Of a stretch of DNA of 64,000 bases, positions 17,020-25,559 are shown piece by piece (the first letter of the stretch is position 1; every line of letters begins with the position of its first letter). The translations under genes were made by a program, and so were the position numbers. This DNA is from Ruminococcus sp. (lineage in GTDB: Bacteria; Bacillota; Clostridia; Oscillospirales; Acutalibacteraceae): assembly GCA_017411385.1 (NCBI GenBank), contig JAFQQF010000022.1, positions 1 through 64,000 on the forward strand. The letters are read 5' to 3'. Below the pieces are notes generated by a model. The model was not told the DNA's origin and did no database searches. It saw only the letters and a program-made list of their open reading frames with translations.

Positions 17020-18279
17020 ATGAGTGAAACAACCACAAATAAAAAAGAAAAAACTAAAAAAGACAAGGCCAAAAAGAAGAAGTGGATGAAGCTTCGCCAC
17101 CGAATCGTGAGAAACCTTGCGTACATGGTGCTTTACCCATATTCAAAGATTAAATACGGCATCACAATCGAGAAGAACAAGGATACAAAACACAGCCAGT
17201 ATCTGATTTTGATGAATCATCAGACTGCCTTTGACCAGTTCTTCCTTGGTATGGCATTTAAGGAAACCATCTACTACGTGGCAAGCGAGGACCTTTTCTC
17301 AAACGGTTTTGTATCAAAGCTTATTACATATATCGTGGCACCGATTCCCATCAAGAAGCAGACCACCGATGTTCACGCCATACTCAACTGTATGCGAGTA
17401 GCCAAGGAAGGCGGAAGCATTGCCATTGCCCCCGAGGGCAACCGCACCTATGCAGGCGAAAATGTATACATAAACCCTGCCATTGCAAAGCTTGCTAAAA
17501 AGCTCGGTCTTCCTGTTGCCTTCTATCGTCTTGAGGGCGGCTACGGTGTGCATCCAAGATGGAGTGACGTTATCCGCAAGGGCAAAATGCGGGGTTACGT
17601 TTCACGCGTGCTCACACCTGACGAGCTGAAGTCTATGCCCGATGATGAGCTAAATGCACTTATCAGAGAAGAACTTTATCAAAACGACTGCACTCTCAAA
17701 GGCGAATTCAAGCACAAAAAGTCCGCCGAATATATGGAGCGTGCCTTTTATGTGTGCCCCGATTGCGGTTTAACGGAGTTTGAGAGCTGCGGTGACATTG
17801 TAAAATGCAAAAAGTGCGAAAAAGAAATCCGCTACCTGCCTGATTTGAAGCTTCAGGGTGTAGGCTTTGATTTTCCCTTTGAGCACACCTGTGACTGGTA
17901 TTCATACCAATGCGACTTTGTAAATAAGCTTGACACAAGAGAATATACTGAAAAGCCTCTCTTTGAGGACAACGGTGTGAAATTCTCAGAGGTTATTCTT
18001 TACAAAAACAAGAAACTCATCAGTAAAAATGCCTCAATAAAGCTTTTCGGCGACAAAGTGCTTATTGAAGCTGTGAACAACCAAAGCCTTACCATTCCCT
18101 TTGAAGAAGCTTCAGCTTTTGTTGTTCTTGGCAAAAACAAGCTTAACATATACTATAACGGCAAGGTTTATCAGCTTAAGGGCAGTAATCGGTTCAATGC
18201 CCTCAAATACGTAAACCTCTGCTACAGACACAAAAATATAAGTGAGGAAAAATCTGATGACAAATTTTTGGGACTCTGA
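17020..18279 (+). CDS. plsC: 1-acyl-sn-glycerol-3-phosphate acyltransferase with C-terminal zinc ribbon
   Basis: 419 residues. After a very Lys-rich N-terminus, the acyltransferase domain shows NHQTAFD (the HX4D catalytic motif) at about residue 66 and APEGNRTYAG at about 145. It makes phosphatidic acid from lysophosphatidic acid at the membrane. Residues 245-275 form a four-Cys zinc ribbon (CPDCG and CKKC), and a further 140 residues follow with no family I know; ordinary PlsC is about 240 residues. The -10 box TATAAT at 16919-16924 is preceded by TG at the extended position. The gene overlaps gltS by 23 bases. Confidence 0.85.
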   Translation: MSETTTNKKEKTKKDKAKKKKWMKLRHRIVRNLAYMVLYPYSKIKYGITIEKNKDTKHSQYLILMNHQTAFDQFFLGMAFKETIYYVASEDLFSNGFVSKLITYIVAPIPIKKQTTDVHAILNCMRVAKEGGSIAIAPEGNRTYAGENVYINPAIAKLAKKLGLPVAFYRLEGGYGVHPRWSDVIRKGKMRGYVSRVLTPDELKSMPDDELNALIREELYQNDCTLKGEFKHKKSAEYMERAFYVCPDCGLTEFESCGDIVKCKKCEKEIRYLPDLKLQGVGFDFPFEHTCDWYSYQCDFVNKLDTREYTEKPLFEDNGVKFSEVILYKNKKLISKNASIKLFGDKVLIEAVNNQSLTIPFEEASAFVVLGKNKLNIYYNGKVYQLKGSNRFNALKYVNLCYRHKNISEEKSDDKFLGL

Positions 18280-19639
18280 TGTCTGGGGCTTTATGCTCAT
18301 AGTTGGCGTACTTTTACTGAGCTTGCTTGTGGCAAATATGCTCAAGCGCTCAATAAAATTCCTTAAGTATTCGCTTATCCCCACCTCGGTGCTTGGCGGT
18401 GCGATACTTCTTGTTATCACATCTGTTTACGAGCTGATAACCAAAGACGTGCTCTTTAACACAGAGTTTTTCGGCTCAAAGGGTATGGCTACCTTGGAGC
18501 AGATAACCTACCACGCACTGGCACTCGGCTTTATTGCCTCCACATTCAAATCAGGGGGCGGTAAACTTTCCAAACAGCGCACCACAGAAATTGTAAACAC
18601 AGGCGTGACTACTGTTTCAACCTATCTGTTGCAGGCAGTTGTAGGCTTTGTCATCACAATTATTGCCTCTCTTGTAATCAAGGACTTCTTCCCTGCTGCA
18701 GGTATACTTCTGCCCTTCGGCTACGGTCAGGGCACAGGTCAAGCTATGAACTACGGCAACATCTACGAAACTGACTTTGGCTTCACTGGAGGCAAATCCT
18801 TCGGTCTGACAGTTGCGGCTTTAGGATTCCTTTCAGCTTCTATCGGCGGTGTTGTTCATCTTAACATTCTCAAGAAAAAGAACAAAATCAAGCTTACAAA
18901 TGCAGATGACTCCACAGCAAAAGCTGAAAATGTAGAGGGCGACAACGAAATCCCCATGCAGGGCAGTATGGATAAGCTGACGGTTCAGCTTGCCTTTGTG
19001 CTTTCTGCTTATCTGCTCACCTATGTACTGATGTATGTGTTGGGATTACTTCTTCCCGGTATGAAAGCCACAATTTACGGTTTCAATTTCCTTTTGGGTG
19101 TTCTCACAGCTACACTTATTAAATTCGTTGTTGATAAATGCCGTATCAAAAAGGTTATCAACAGACAGTATATAAACGACTTCCTCATGACTCGTGTGAG
19201 CAACTTCTTCTTTGACATTATGGTTGTTGCAGGTATTGCCGCAATCCGTCTGACCCTGCTCAAAGATTACTGGGGTATTCTCCTTATCCTTGGTGTTGTT
19301 GGTCTGTTCATCACGTATTTCTACAACCTGTGGATTGCAAAAACCTTGTTTAAAGAATATGAGCAAGAGCAGTTCCTGATGATGTACGGTATGCTTACAG
19401 GTACCGCCAGCACCGGTATCATCCTCCTTCGTGAGATTGACGGTGAGTTCAGAACTCCCGCTGCTGACAATATGGTTTATCAGAACTTCCCTGCCATTGC
19501 GCTGGGCTTTCCTATGATGCTGCTGGCAACCTTGGCACCAGTAAAGCCCATACTCACTATGATAATCCTTGTTGTTTACTTCTTGGTGCTGAACATTGTT
19601 CTTTTCCGCTCAAAGATTTTCAAGAAGAAAAAGAAGTGA
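18257..19639 (+). CDS. gltS: Sodium/glutamate symporter-like (ESS family, GltS)
   Basis: 460 residues from ATG 18257, which has GAGG nine bases upstream; it starts inside the end of plsC, so translation is coupled. About eleven hydrophobic helices are visible. The loop FGYGQGTGQAMNYG in the first half and the matching GMLTGTASTGIILLRE in the second half are the paired signature of the glutamate:Na+ symporter family. It would import glutamate with sodium. The substrate is inferred from the family. Confidence 0.78.
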   Translation: MTNFWDSDVWGFMLIVGVLLLSLLVANMLKRSIKFLKYSLIPTSVLGGAILLVITSVYELITKDVLFNTEFFGSKGMATLEQITYHALALGFIASTFKSGGGKLSKQRTTEIVNTGVTTVSTYLLQAVVGFVITIIASLVIKDFFPAAGILLPFGYGQGTGQAMNYGNIYETDFGFTGGKSFGLTVAALGFLSASIGGVVHLNILKKKNKIKLTNADDSTAKAENVEGDNEIPMQGSMDKLTVQLAFVLSAYLLTYVLMYVLGLLLPGMKATIYGFNFLLGVLTATLIKFVVDKCRIKKVINRQYINDFLMTRVSNFFFDIMVVAGIAAIRLTLLKDYWGILLILGVVGLFITYFYNLWIAKTLFKEYEQEQFLMMYGMLTGTASTGIILLREIDGEFRTPAADNMVYQNFPAIALGFPMMLLATLAPVKPILTMIILVVYFLVLNIVLFRSKIFKKKKK

Positions 19640-19646
19640 TAAAAAC

Positions 19647-19669
19647 CAATACATAGCCGATATGTATTG
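19647..19669. promoter_or_regulatory. Inverted repeat overlapping the SCIFF promoter
   Basis: CAATACATA-GCCGA-TATGTATTG, a perfect 9-bp repeat. Its right end provides the TTG of the -35 box. It may be an operator or the 3' hairpin of the gltS transcript, but no T-run follows. Confidence 0.5.
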
Positions 19670-19695
19670 ACTTTAAAGCCAAAACGTGCTAAAAT
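19667..19695 (+). promoter_or_regulatory. Sigma-A promoter of the SCIFF gene
   Basis: TTGACT, 17 bases, TAAAAT, 31 bases before the start codon. Confidence 0.7.
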
Positions 19696-19726
19696 TTTTA
19701 CACAAATAATTGATGGAGGTTTCGTT

Positions 19727-19879
19727 ATGGAGCATATCAAGACAATTGAAACCCGCAATCTTTGCGAGAGTGCTAAGAACGGCGGTTGCGGCGAGTGCCA
19801 GACATCCTGCCAGTCCGCTTGTAAAACAAGCTGCGGTATCGCAAATCAGGAGTGCGAGAACAAGAACGAGAGCAAGTAA
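19727..19879 (+). CDS. scfA: SCIFF ranthipeptide precursor (six cysteines in forty-five)
   Basis: 50 residues; ATG with GGAGG at good spacing. The core has Cys at 21, 24, 28, 32, 36 and 43, and a leader Cys at 13, in the strongly conserved setting NGGCGECQTSCQSACKTSC. Family members are modified by a radical SAM enzyme that builds thioether links from Cys to non-alpha carbons of neighbouring residues. The maturase gene follows. Ranthipeptides in Clostridia have been linked to cell-density signalling; the role here is unknown. Confidence 0.95.
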   Translation: MEHIKTIETRNLCESAKNGGCGECQTSCQSACKTSCGIANQECENKNESK

Positions 19880-19890
19880 TTGCTAACCTA

Positions 19891-19919
19891 AATGCCGCCT
19901 GCAAAAGGGCGGCATTTTT
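19891..19919 (+). terminator. Terminator between SCIFF precursor and maturase
   Basis: AATGCCGCC and GGCGGCATT form a 9-bp GC-rich stem followed by TTTT. Partial read-through would give far more precursor than enzyme transcript. Confidence 0.85.
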
Positions 19920-19948
19920 ATCTATATACTCTTATTGGAGGTATCGTT

Positions 19949-21334
19949 ATGATACATCAGTACAAGATGGGCGGATACAACATTGTGCTTGATATCTGCT
20001 CCGGTTCTATCCACGTTGTTGACGAAGTAGCCTATGATATCATCGGTATGTATGAAAGCAGTACCCGTGAGGATATCATAAATGCAATGAATGATAAATA
20101 CGCAGACAGAGAGGACATCACCCCTGCAGATATCGAAGAATGCTTCAATCAGGTTGAAGCACTCAAGGAAGCAGGCAAGCTCTTCACACCCGACACCTTT
20201 GAGCCTATGGCAGACAAGCTGAAGGCTAAAACCGCAGGTGTTGTGAAGGCACTTTGTATGCATATTGCCCACACCTGCAACCTTAACTGTTCCTACTGCT
20301 TTGCAAGCCAGGGCAAGTACCACGGTGACAGAGCGGTTATGAGCTTTGAGGTAGGTAAGCGTGCCCTTGACTTCCTTGTGGAGAATTCAGGAACAAGACG
20401 CAACTTAGAGGTCGATTTCTTTGGCGGCGAGCCTCTGATGAACTTCGAGGTTGTAAAACAGCTTGTAGAATATGCCAGAAGCATTGAAAAGGAAAAAGGC
20501 AAGAACTTCCGCTTTACTCTTACCACCAACGGTTTGCTTATTGACGATGATGTAATCGACTTTGCAAACAAGGAAATGAGCAATGTGGTTTTAAGCCTTG
20601 ACGGCAGAAAGGAAATCCACGACCGCTACCGTGTTGACTATGCAGGCAACGGAAGTTGGGAAAGAATTGTTCCAAAGTTCCAGAAGCTTGTAGATGCACG
20701 CGGCGGTAAAAATTATTATATGAGGGGCACCTTTACCCACGCAAATCCCGACTTCCTAGAGGATATTAAGCAAATGCTTGATTTGGGATTCTCCGAACTC
20801 AGTATGGAGCCTGTTGTGTGTGCACCCGGCGACAAAGAGGAGCTAACACAGGAGGATTTACCCGTTGTGCTGGAGCAGTATGAAAAACTGGCCGAGCTTA
20901 TGTTAAAGCACGACAAAGAAGGCAAACCCTTCACCTTCTACCACTATATGATTGACCTCACAGGAGGCCCCTGTATTTACAAGCGAATCTCAGGCTGCGG
21001 TTCAGGCACAGAATATATGGCGGTTACACCTTGGGGTGACCTTTATCCCTGTCACCAGTTTGTAGGCGAAGAGAAATTCAAATTAGGTGATATATGGCAA
21101 GGTGTTACAAACACAGAAATTCAAAAAGAATTTGCTTCCTGCAACGTATATGCACGCCCCGACTGCAGTGATTGTTGGGCAAAGCTTTACTGCTCAGGCG
21201 GATGCGCCGCCAATGCATACCACTCCACAGGCTCAGTTACAGGCGTTTACAAGTACGGCTGTGAGCTTTTCCGCAAGAGAATGGAATGTGCCATTATGGT
21301 AGCAATCGCCAGAGCCTTCGGAGATAACAAGTAA
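19949..21334 (+). CDS. scfB: SCIFF maturase, SPASM-domain radical SAM enzyme
   Basis: 461 residues from ATG 19949, with GGAGG upstream. Residues 1-95 are the peptide-binding (RiPP recognition) part. The radical SAM cluster motif is C110-x3-C114-x2-C117 (CNLNCSYC). The C-terminal SPASM region carries the extra Cys ligands in YPCHQF and in DCSDCWAKLYCSGGC for two auxiliary Fe-S clusters. It forms thioether bonds in the precursor encoded just upstream. The pair is almost universal in Clostridia. The stop overlaps the start of the decarboxylase gene (TAATG). Confidence 0.95.
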   Translation: MIHQYKMGGYNIVLDICSGSIHVVDEVAYDIIGMYESSTREDIINAMNDKYADREDITPADIEECFNQVEALKEAGKLFTPDTFEPMADKLKAKTAGVVKALCMHIAHTCNLNCSYCFASQGKYHGDRAVMSFEVGKRALDFLVENSGTRRNLEVDFFGGEPLMNFEVVKQLVEYARSIEKEKGKNFRFTLTTNGLLIDDDVIDFANKEMSNVVLSLDGRKEIHDRYRVDYAGNGSWERIVPKFQKLVDARGGKNYYMRGTFTHANPDFLEDIKQMLDLGFSELSMEPVVCAPGDKEELTQEDLPVVLEQYEKLAELMLKHDKEGKPFTFYHYMIDLTGGPCIYKRISGCGSGTEYMAVTPWGDLYPCHQFVGEEKFKLGDIWQGVTNTEIQKEFASCNVYARPDCSDCWAKLYCSGGCAANAYHSTGSVTGVYKYGCELFRKRMECAIMVAIARAFGDNK

Positions 21335-22671
21335 TGAACACACCTATTTATGATTTCTGTAGAAAATACGCAGACACCAAAGCTTTAAGGCTTCATATGC
21401 CCGGACACAAAGGAATGGGAGTGCTGGGGTGCGAAGAGCTTGACTTAACCGAAATCGAGGGTGCGGACAGCCTTTTTGAGGCTGAGGGCATTATCCGCGA
21501 AAGTGAGCAAAACGCAAGCTCACTCTTCGGCTGCAGAACCTTTTACAGCACAGAGGGCTCTTCTCTATGCATCCGTGCAATGCTGTATCTTGCAAGTCTT
21601 TACGCAAAGGAAAAAGGTGAAAAGCCACTGATACTTGCAGGCAGAAACGCTCACAAAACCTTCATCTCTGCCTGTGCTCTCATTGATTTTCAAATTGAAT
21701 GGATTTATCCCGAAGAGGGAGAATCCTATCTTTCCTGCACAATAAATCCCGAAAGGCTTGACCGAATCCTTACTGCTTCAAAAGCAAAGCCCACAGCGGT
21801 TTATGTGACAAGTCCCGATTATCTCGGAAACATTCAGGATATAAAGGGCATCTCACAGATTTGCAAAAAACACAACGTGCTCCTCTTGGTTGACAATGCC
21901 CACGGAGCATATCTGAAATTCCTTGAAAAATCACAGCATCCTATGGATTTGGGTGCTGATATGTGCTGCGATTCAGCTCACAAAACCCTGCCTGTGCTCA
22001 CAGGTGGCGCATATCTTCATATAAGCAAAGAGGCTCCCTTGTTTTTTTCTGAGAGAGCAAAACTTGCTCTTTCGCTCTTTGCCTCCACAAGTCCCTCCTA
22101 CCTTATACTCCAATCCCTTGATTTGGCTAACATATTCATAAGCGAGAAGTACAGCCAAAAGCTTAACTCTTTTATTGCTGAGGTTGATAAGCTCAAAGAA
22201 GCATTAAAGAATCACGGCTATCACCTCAAAGGCGAAGAGCCTCTCAAGGTTACAATCAATGCAAAGGATTTCGGATACACAGGCTGTGAGCTTTCGCAAA
22301 TTCTTGCAAAAAATCACATTTTCTGTGAGTTTGCCGACCCTGACTTTATAGTTTTTATGCTGACACAAGAAAACACTAAGGATGAGCTTGCAAAGCTTTT
22401 GTCCGTACTCTGTAGTATTCCTGAGCTTCCCCCAATAATAACAGCTTCTCCCTCTTTTCACATTCCCGAAAGAGTATTATCCCCCAGAGAAGCCGTCTTC
22501 TCTCAAAACGAAGTCATAAATGCACAGGACTCTTTGGGCAGAATTCTGGCAGGTACTAATGTAGGCTGTCCTCCGGCGGTACCCCTTATTGCCTGCGGAG
22601 AGAGAATAGACAAAAACACTATCGCTCTCTTTGAATACTACCACGTAAAAAACTGCATAGTTACTAAATAA
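21334..22671 (+). CDS. Orn/Lys/Arg decarboxylase-family PLP enzyme
   Basis: 445 residues. LRLHMPGHKG near the N-terminus and CDSAHKTLPVLTGGA, whose Lys should bind pyridoxal phosphate, mark the group III amino acid decarboxylase family; VDNAHGAYL supplies the cofactor-binding Asp. The length resembles short forms such as YaaO rather than the 700-residue inducible enzymes. The reaction is probably decarboxylation of Arg, Lys or Orn to a polyamine, but the substrate is not readable. It overlaps scfB by one base and should be translated with it. Confidence 0.85.
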   Translation: MNTPIYDFCRKYADTKALRLHMPGHKGMGVLGCEELDLTEIEGADSLFEAEGIIRESEQNASSLFGCRTFYSTEGSSLCIRAMLYLASLYAKEKGEKPLILAGRNAHKTFISACALIDFQIEWIYPEEGESYLSCTINPERLDRILTASKAKPTAVYVTSPDYLGNIQDIKGISQICKKHNVLLLVDNAHGAYLKFLEKSQHPMDLGADMCCDSAHKTLPVLTGGAYLHISKEAPLFFSERAKLALSLFASTSPSYLILQSLDLANIFISEKYSQKLNSFIAEVDKLKEALKNHGYHLKGEEPLKVTINAKDFGYTGCELSQILAKNHIFCEFADPDFIVFMLTQENTKDELAKLLSVLCSIPELPPIITASPSFHIPERVLSPREAVFSQNEVINAQDSLGRILAGTNVGCPPAVPLIACGERIDKNTIALFEYYHVKNCIVTK

Positions 22672-22673
22672 TT

Positions 22674-22706
22674 AAAACCCTTTAGCTACACGGCTAAAGG
22701 GTTTTA
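22674..22706 (+). terminator. Terminator of the SCIFF/decarboxylase unit
   Basis: AAAACCCTTTAGC and GCTAAAGGGTTTT with a six-base loop; it starts two bases after the decarboxylase stop codon. Confidence 0.85.
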
Positions 22707-22716
22707 TTGTTACAGC

Positions 22717-22785
22717 AAAGGCTTACGGAGGGGTGGAAGAACCGTAAGCCTTTGATATATAAAACACAGATTTTGTGTTTTATAT
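22717..22785. repeat. Two adjacent perfect 12-bp hairpins
   Basis: First stem AAAGGCTTACGG/CCGTAAGCCTTT with a 13-base loop, second ATATAAAACACA/TGTGTTTTATAT with a 5-base loop, three bases apart. They lie between convergent units. The rest of 22786-22917 is AT-rich with no gene I would support. Confidence 0.6.
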
Positions 22786-22917
22786 CATATTGTTTTTTGC
22801 TTCTTTATATCTTAATTTGGTATTACTCATCTGGATGCTGAAGCTATTATAACTAAACAGCCAAAGAAAACTCAATAAAATTTGCAAATTTGACATTGTT
22901 TTTGTAAAAACGACATT

Positions 22918-24219
22918 TTATATTGCCGCTCTTTGCAGCATAACCGTAGTGCGGAATTTTTTATCTTCTGTATACTGGGCAAGCATCTCCCCTGAATACT
23001 TCTGCGCTGTATGCCTGATGCTGTAAAGTCCTACTCCGTGATACTTGCCCTTCTTTGAACTCACAAAGCCGTTTCTATTGCTCACAGGCATTTCATCACA
23101 GGAATTAATAAACTCCAGAAAACAAAAGCAGTTGTTCTCAGATGGATAAAACGAAACCTTGACGAATTTGTCCGTGCTTTTCTCGGCAGCCTCAATAGCG
23201 TTATCCATAGCATTAGATACAATCGCACACAAATCAAAGTCACTCACAAAGCTCAAATCAGTATTGTTATGCTCAAACGTAAACTCTATGCCCTTTTTCT
23301 GACACAAAACACGTTTCTGAGAAATCACCGTGTCTGCAATTTTATTGCCGCTTAGCAAAACAGGAACATCAAAATAAGGAGCCTCCTGAATAGAGTCTAT
23401 ATAGTTAGCAATATCACTGTCACCGTTTTCCCGTGCCATACATCTTATTAAATTCAAATGATGCTTTATGTCGTGAATAACTACCCTCAATTCCTTTCTG
23501 TTTTCTTCAAGCATACCATAACGCTCGTAATCGAGCTCTCTTCTCTGCTCTGAAATCCGCATTTCCGTAAGCTCCTGTTCTTTCTTCAGCATATACTCAT
23601 AAATATTGAAAACGACCAAATTAGAAGCAAAAAGAAGTGTCGACGAAATACAGGTTAATATATTCTCAGCAAAGCTTAACTTAAGCCGTGTACTTTGATT
23701 AAACATTATCAGCATACAAAGCAAAGACACAACCGGAACAACAAACAGCAAAACCATCCATTTGTCAATTATTCTGTCCTTCAAAGAAAGTATACATATA
23801 AACTTGCATACAACAAAAAGTAGAGTTTTTGAAGTTATTCTGACAAACACCGTCACAAGCGGAGTATTAACACTTTCAGCATTCACATCAAAAAACATAT
23901 TAAAAAGAAAAATCACAAGTGTTTCACAAGCAATCAGCAGCATCGACATCACCGTAGAATGAAACAGAACCTTCATCCAGCTTACAGAACAAACAAGCTT
24001 ACCCAACACCACCATAACAAGCAAATTACATATCAGATTCACAGATGAGTTATCCAGCAGAAAAACCAAAAACAGCAAAGAAAATCCCACAGCGTATAAA
24101 ACGAAACGGAATAAAGCTGGCTTACCTCTCGGCTCAAACATTGCACTGAAATATATACAAGTTATATAACCATCCATCAGATAACTCAAATATATAATAA
24201 TATTAATAAGCAAGTTCAA
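22918..24219 (-). CDS. GHKL sensor histidine kinase (AgrC/HPK10-like)
   Basis: 433 residues. Six or seven hydrophobic helices fill residues 1-210 and form the sensor. A coiled linker leads to the H-box VVIHDIKHHL with phosphoacceptor His249, the N-box NAMDNAIEAAE and the glycine-rich HGVGLYSI of the GHKL ATPase. It would phosphorylate the LytTR regulator encoded just upstream; the two genes overlap by four bases. AgrC-like kinases usually sense peptides, but no AgrB-type protease or peptide gene is adjacent. Confidence 0.9.
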   Translation of the reverse strand: MNLLINIIIYLSYLMDGYITCIYFSAMFEPRGKPALFRFVLYAVGFSLLFLVFLLDNSSVNLICNLLVMVVLGKLVCSVSWMKVLFHSTVMSMLLIACETLVIFLFNMFFDVNAESVNTPLVTVFVRITSKTLLFVVCKFICILSLKDRIIDKWMVLLFVVPVVSLLCMLIMFNQSTRLKLSFAENILTCISSTLLFASNLVVFNIYEYMLKKEQELTEMRISEQRRELDYERYGMLEENRKELRVVIHDIKHHLNLIRCMARENGDSDIANYIDSIQEAPYFDVPVLLSGNKIADTVISQKRVLCQKKGIEFTFEHNNTDLSFVSDFDLCAIVSNAMDNAIEAAEKSTDKFVKVSFYPSENNCFCFLEFINSCDEMPVSNRNGFVSSKKGKYHGVGLYSIRHTAQKYSGEMLAQYTEDKKFRTTVMLQRAAI

Positions 24220-24926
24220 AACTTACACCTCATTACTGTTGCAAACTCATTTCTAAATTTGTTTATTCTGCGTTGGGAGGCTTCAATTCTGATAACAGTT
24301 CCATTTTTTAGCTTAATCAATATGTCTTTTCCGTCAATGCGGATAACATACTTCATATTGACTATGTAGCTGTAGTGCGGGTGAGAATAGCAGGGAATGT
24401 TTTCAGTCCTCCTCAACCACTCTTTCATACTCTGTATGGTTGGATAACGCACCCCCATATCCGTAAGCACATAGGTTTTTCTTTCAAAAGAATAAATGCA
24501 AGCTATCTCTCTTTCTCTCAAAGTCACCGGTAGATGCTCAGATACAAAGGTAATCTTTGAAGATTGCTCAGTAATAATATCAAGTGCAGAAAAAAGCCTT
24601 TCCTTATCCACAGGCTTTTCAAGGAACCTAAATACTCCTAAATCCATAGCTTCATCAAGATACTCTGAGTGACTTGTAATAATAAAAATCACCACGTCGG
24701 GATTTCGTTTTATCAAGGAATAGCCTGTCTGGATACCGCTGAGATTTTTCATCTCCACATCCAGAAACGCAATGTCTGTTATCCCACTGTAACGCGAAAG
24801 CTCCTCTCCGCTGGAAAAAGCCCTGAGAGTACATTCCATGTTTTTCTCTGTAAAGTAAGCGAGGATAAGCTTCTCCATCTTATCTCTCATAAATTGCTCA
24901 TCATCACAGATAGAAATGCTATACAT
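24216..24926 (-). CDS. LytTR-family response regulator (AgrA-like)
   Basis: 236 residues. The receiver domain has D8 and D9, the phosphorylated D56 in AFLDVEM, the ITS switch Thr/Ser and the Lys of EKPVDKE. The C-terminal LytTR DNA-binding domain covers about residues 130-232, with SHPHYSYIVNMKYV typical of the family. The ATG has GGAGGAA upstream. It is the first gene of the two-component operon. Targets are unknown; AgrA-type regulators often control their own operon. Confidence 0.9.
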   Translation of the reverse strand: MYSISICDDEQFMRDKMEKLILAYFTEKNMECTLRAFSSGEELSRYSGITDIAFLDVEMKNLSGIQTGYSLIKRNPDVVIFIITSHSEYLDEAMDLGVFRFLEKPVDKERLFSALDIITEQSSKITFVSEHLPVTLREREIACIYSFERKTYVLTDMGVRYPTIQSMKEWLRRTENIPCYSHPHYSYIVNMKYVIRIDGKDILIKLKNGTVIRIEASQRRINKFRNEFATVMRCKF

Positions 24927-25002
24927 AAATTCCTCCTGTGCTCACACAGACAGCAAACGATTAACACTCAGTTATTCATTTGTTGCTTGTGTGTTTTTTT
25001 CA

Positions 25003-25031
25003 CAATAATATTGTACCACAAAATATTATTG
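25003..25031. promoter_or_regulatory. Inverted repeat upstream of the two-component operon
   Basis: CAATAATATT, nine bases, AATATTATTG, both arms perfect, about 80 bases ahead of the response regulator start. It overlaps a possible -10 (TACAAT on the minus strand). Candidate operator. Confidence 0.45.
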
Positions 25032-25091
25032 ATTTCTACATTTTCCGCTCATCACACGCTACCAGGAACAATATTCTACCATTTGCACAAA

Positions 25092-25127
25092 ATAAAAAGT
25101 CAGCAACTTTTTTTAGTTGCTGACTTT
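25092..25127 (-). terminator. Terminator of the lipoprotein gene
   Basis: AAAGTCAGCAACT and AGTTGCTGACTTT; on the minus strand TTTTTATTTT follows. It may work in both directions. Confidence 0.85.
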
Positions 25128-25147
25128 AACCTACCATTTTGGATAGT

Positions 25148-25546
25148 TTAACTATCTTTTCTCTGTAGTATAACAGTCTTTGTACCGTCTGTACTCTTAA
25201 CATGCATTATGGAGCCCTCTAACGCAACCGTTCCCTTAAAGCTCACACTTTCAGAAAGACCTGTGTATTCAAAATCACCTGTCTGCTCATCATAAGCATA
25301 TCTGCACACAGTTGTAAATCTCTGTCCTGAGTAAGCCTGAGTAATGTGCAAGGTTTCCTCAGAATTGAGAAGCCACTCAATCTCATCGTCTGTAGAAACC
25401 ACTTGCCATCTACCTGCCAAAGGTGACTCGTCTGCAGTTGCACCACTGGCATCTGTGTTTCCTTTGTCAGTATTGTCACAACCACAGAAAACACCTAAAG
25501 ACAAAAGCATAATAACTGCCAATGTAAAGCTGAGTATTTTCTTCAT
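25148..25546 (-). CDS. Small secreted lipoprotein, unknown function
   Basis: 132 residues from the ATG at 25546, which follows AGAGGTG; the open frame reaches further up into the preceding gene but lacks a start site. A signal peptide MKKILSF plus a hydrophobic stretch ends in GVFCGC, a plausible though imperfect lipobox, followed by a Thr/Asp/Gly-rich linker. The rest (SPLAGRWQV, then beta-like alternation) resembles a lipocalin-type strand-rich domain. I do not recognise the family. Confidence 0.7.
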   Translation of the reverse strand: MKKILSFTLAVIMLLSLGVFCGCDNTDKGNTDASGATADESPLAGRWQVVSTDDEIEWLLNSEETLHITQAYSGQRFTTVCRYAYDEQTGDFEYTGLSESVSFKGTVALEGSIMHVKSTDGTKTVILQRKDS

Positions 25547-25559
25547 AACACACCTCTTG

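Noticed and set aside
22787..22906. 38-codon minus-strand frame after the histidine kinase gene, considered as an autoinducer peptide
   Set aside because: No ribosome-binding site, no AgrD-like Cys or leader features, and no AgrB gene.
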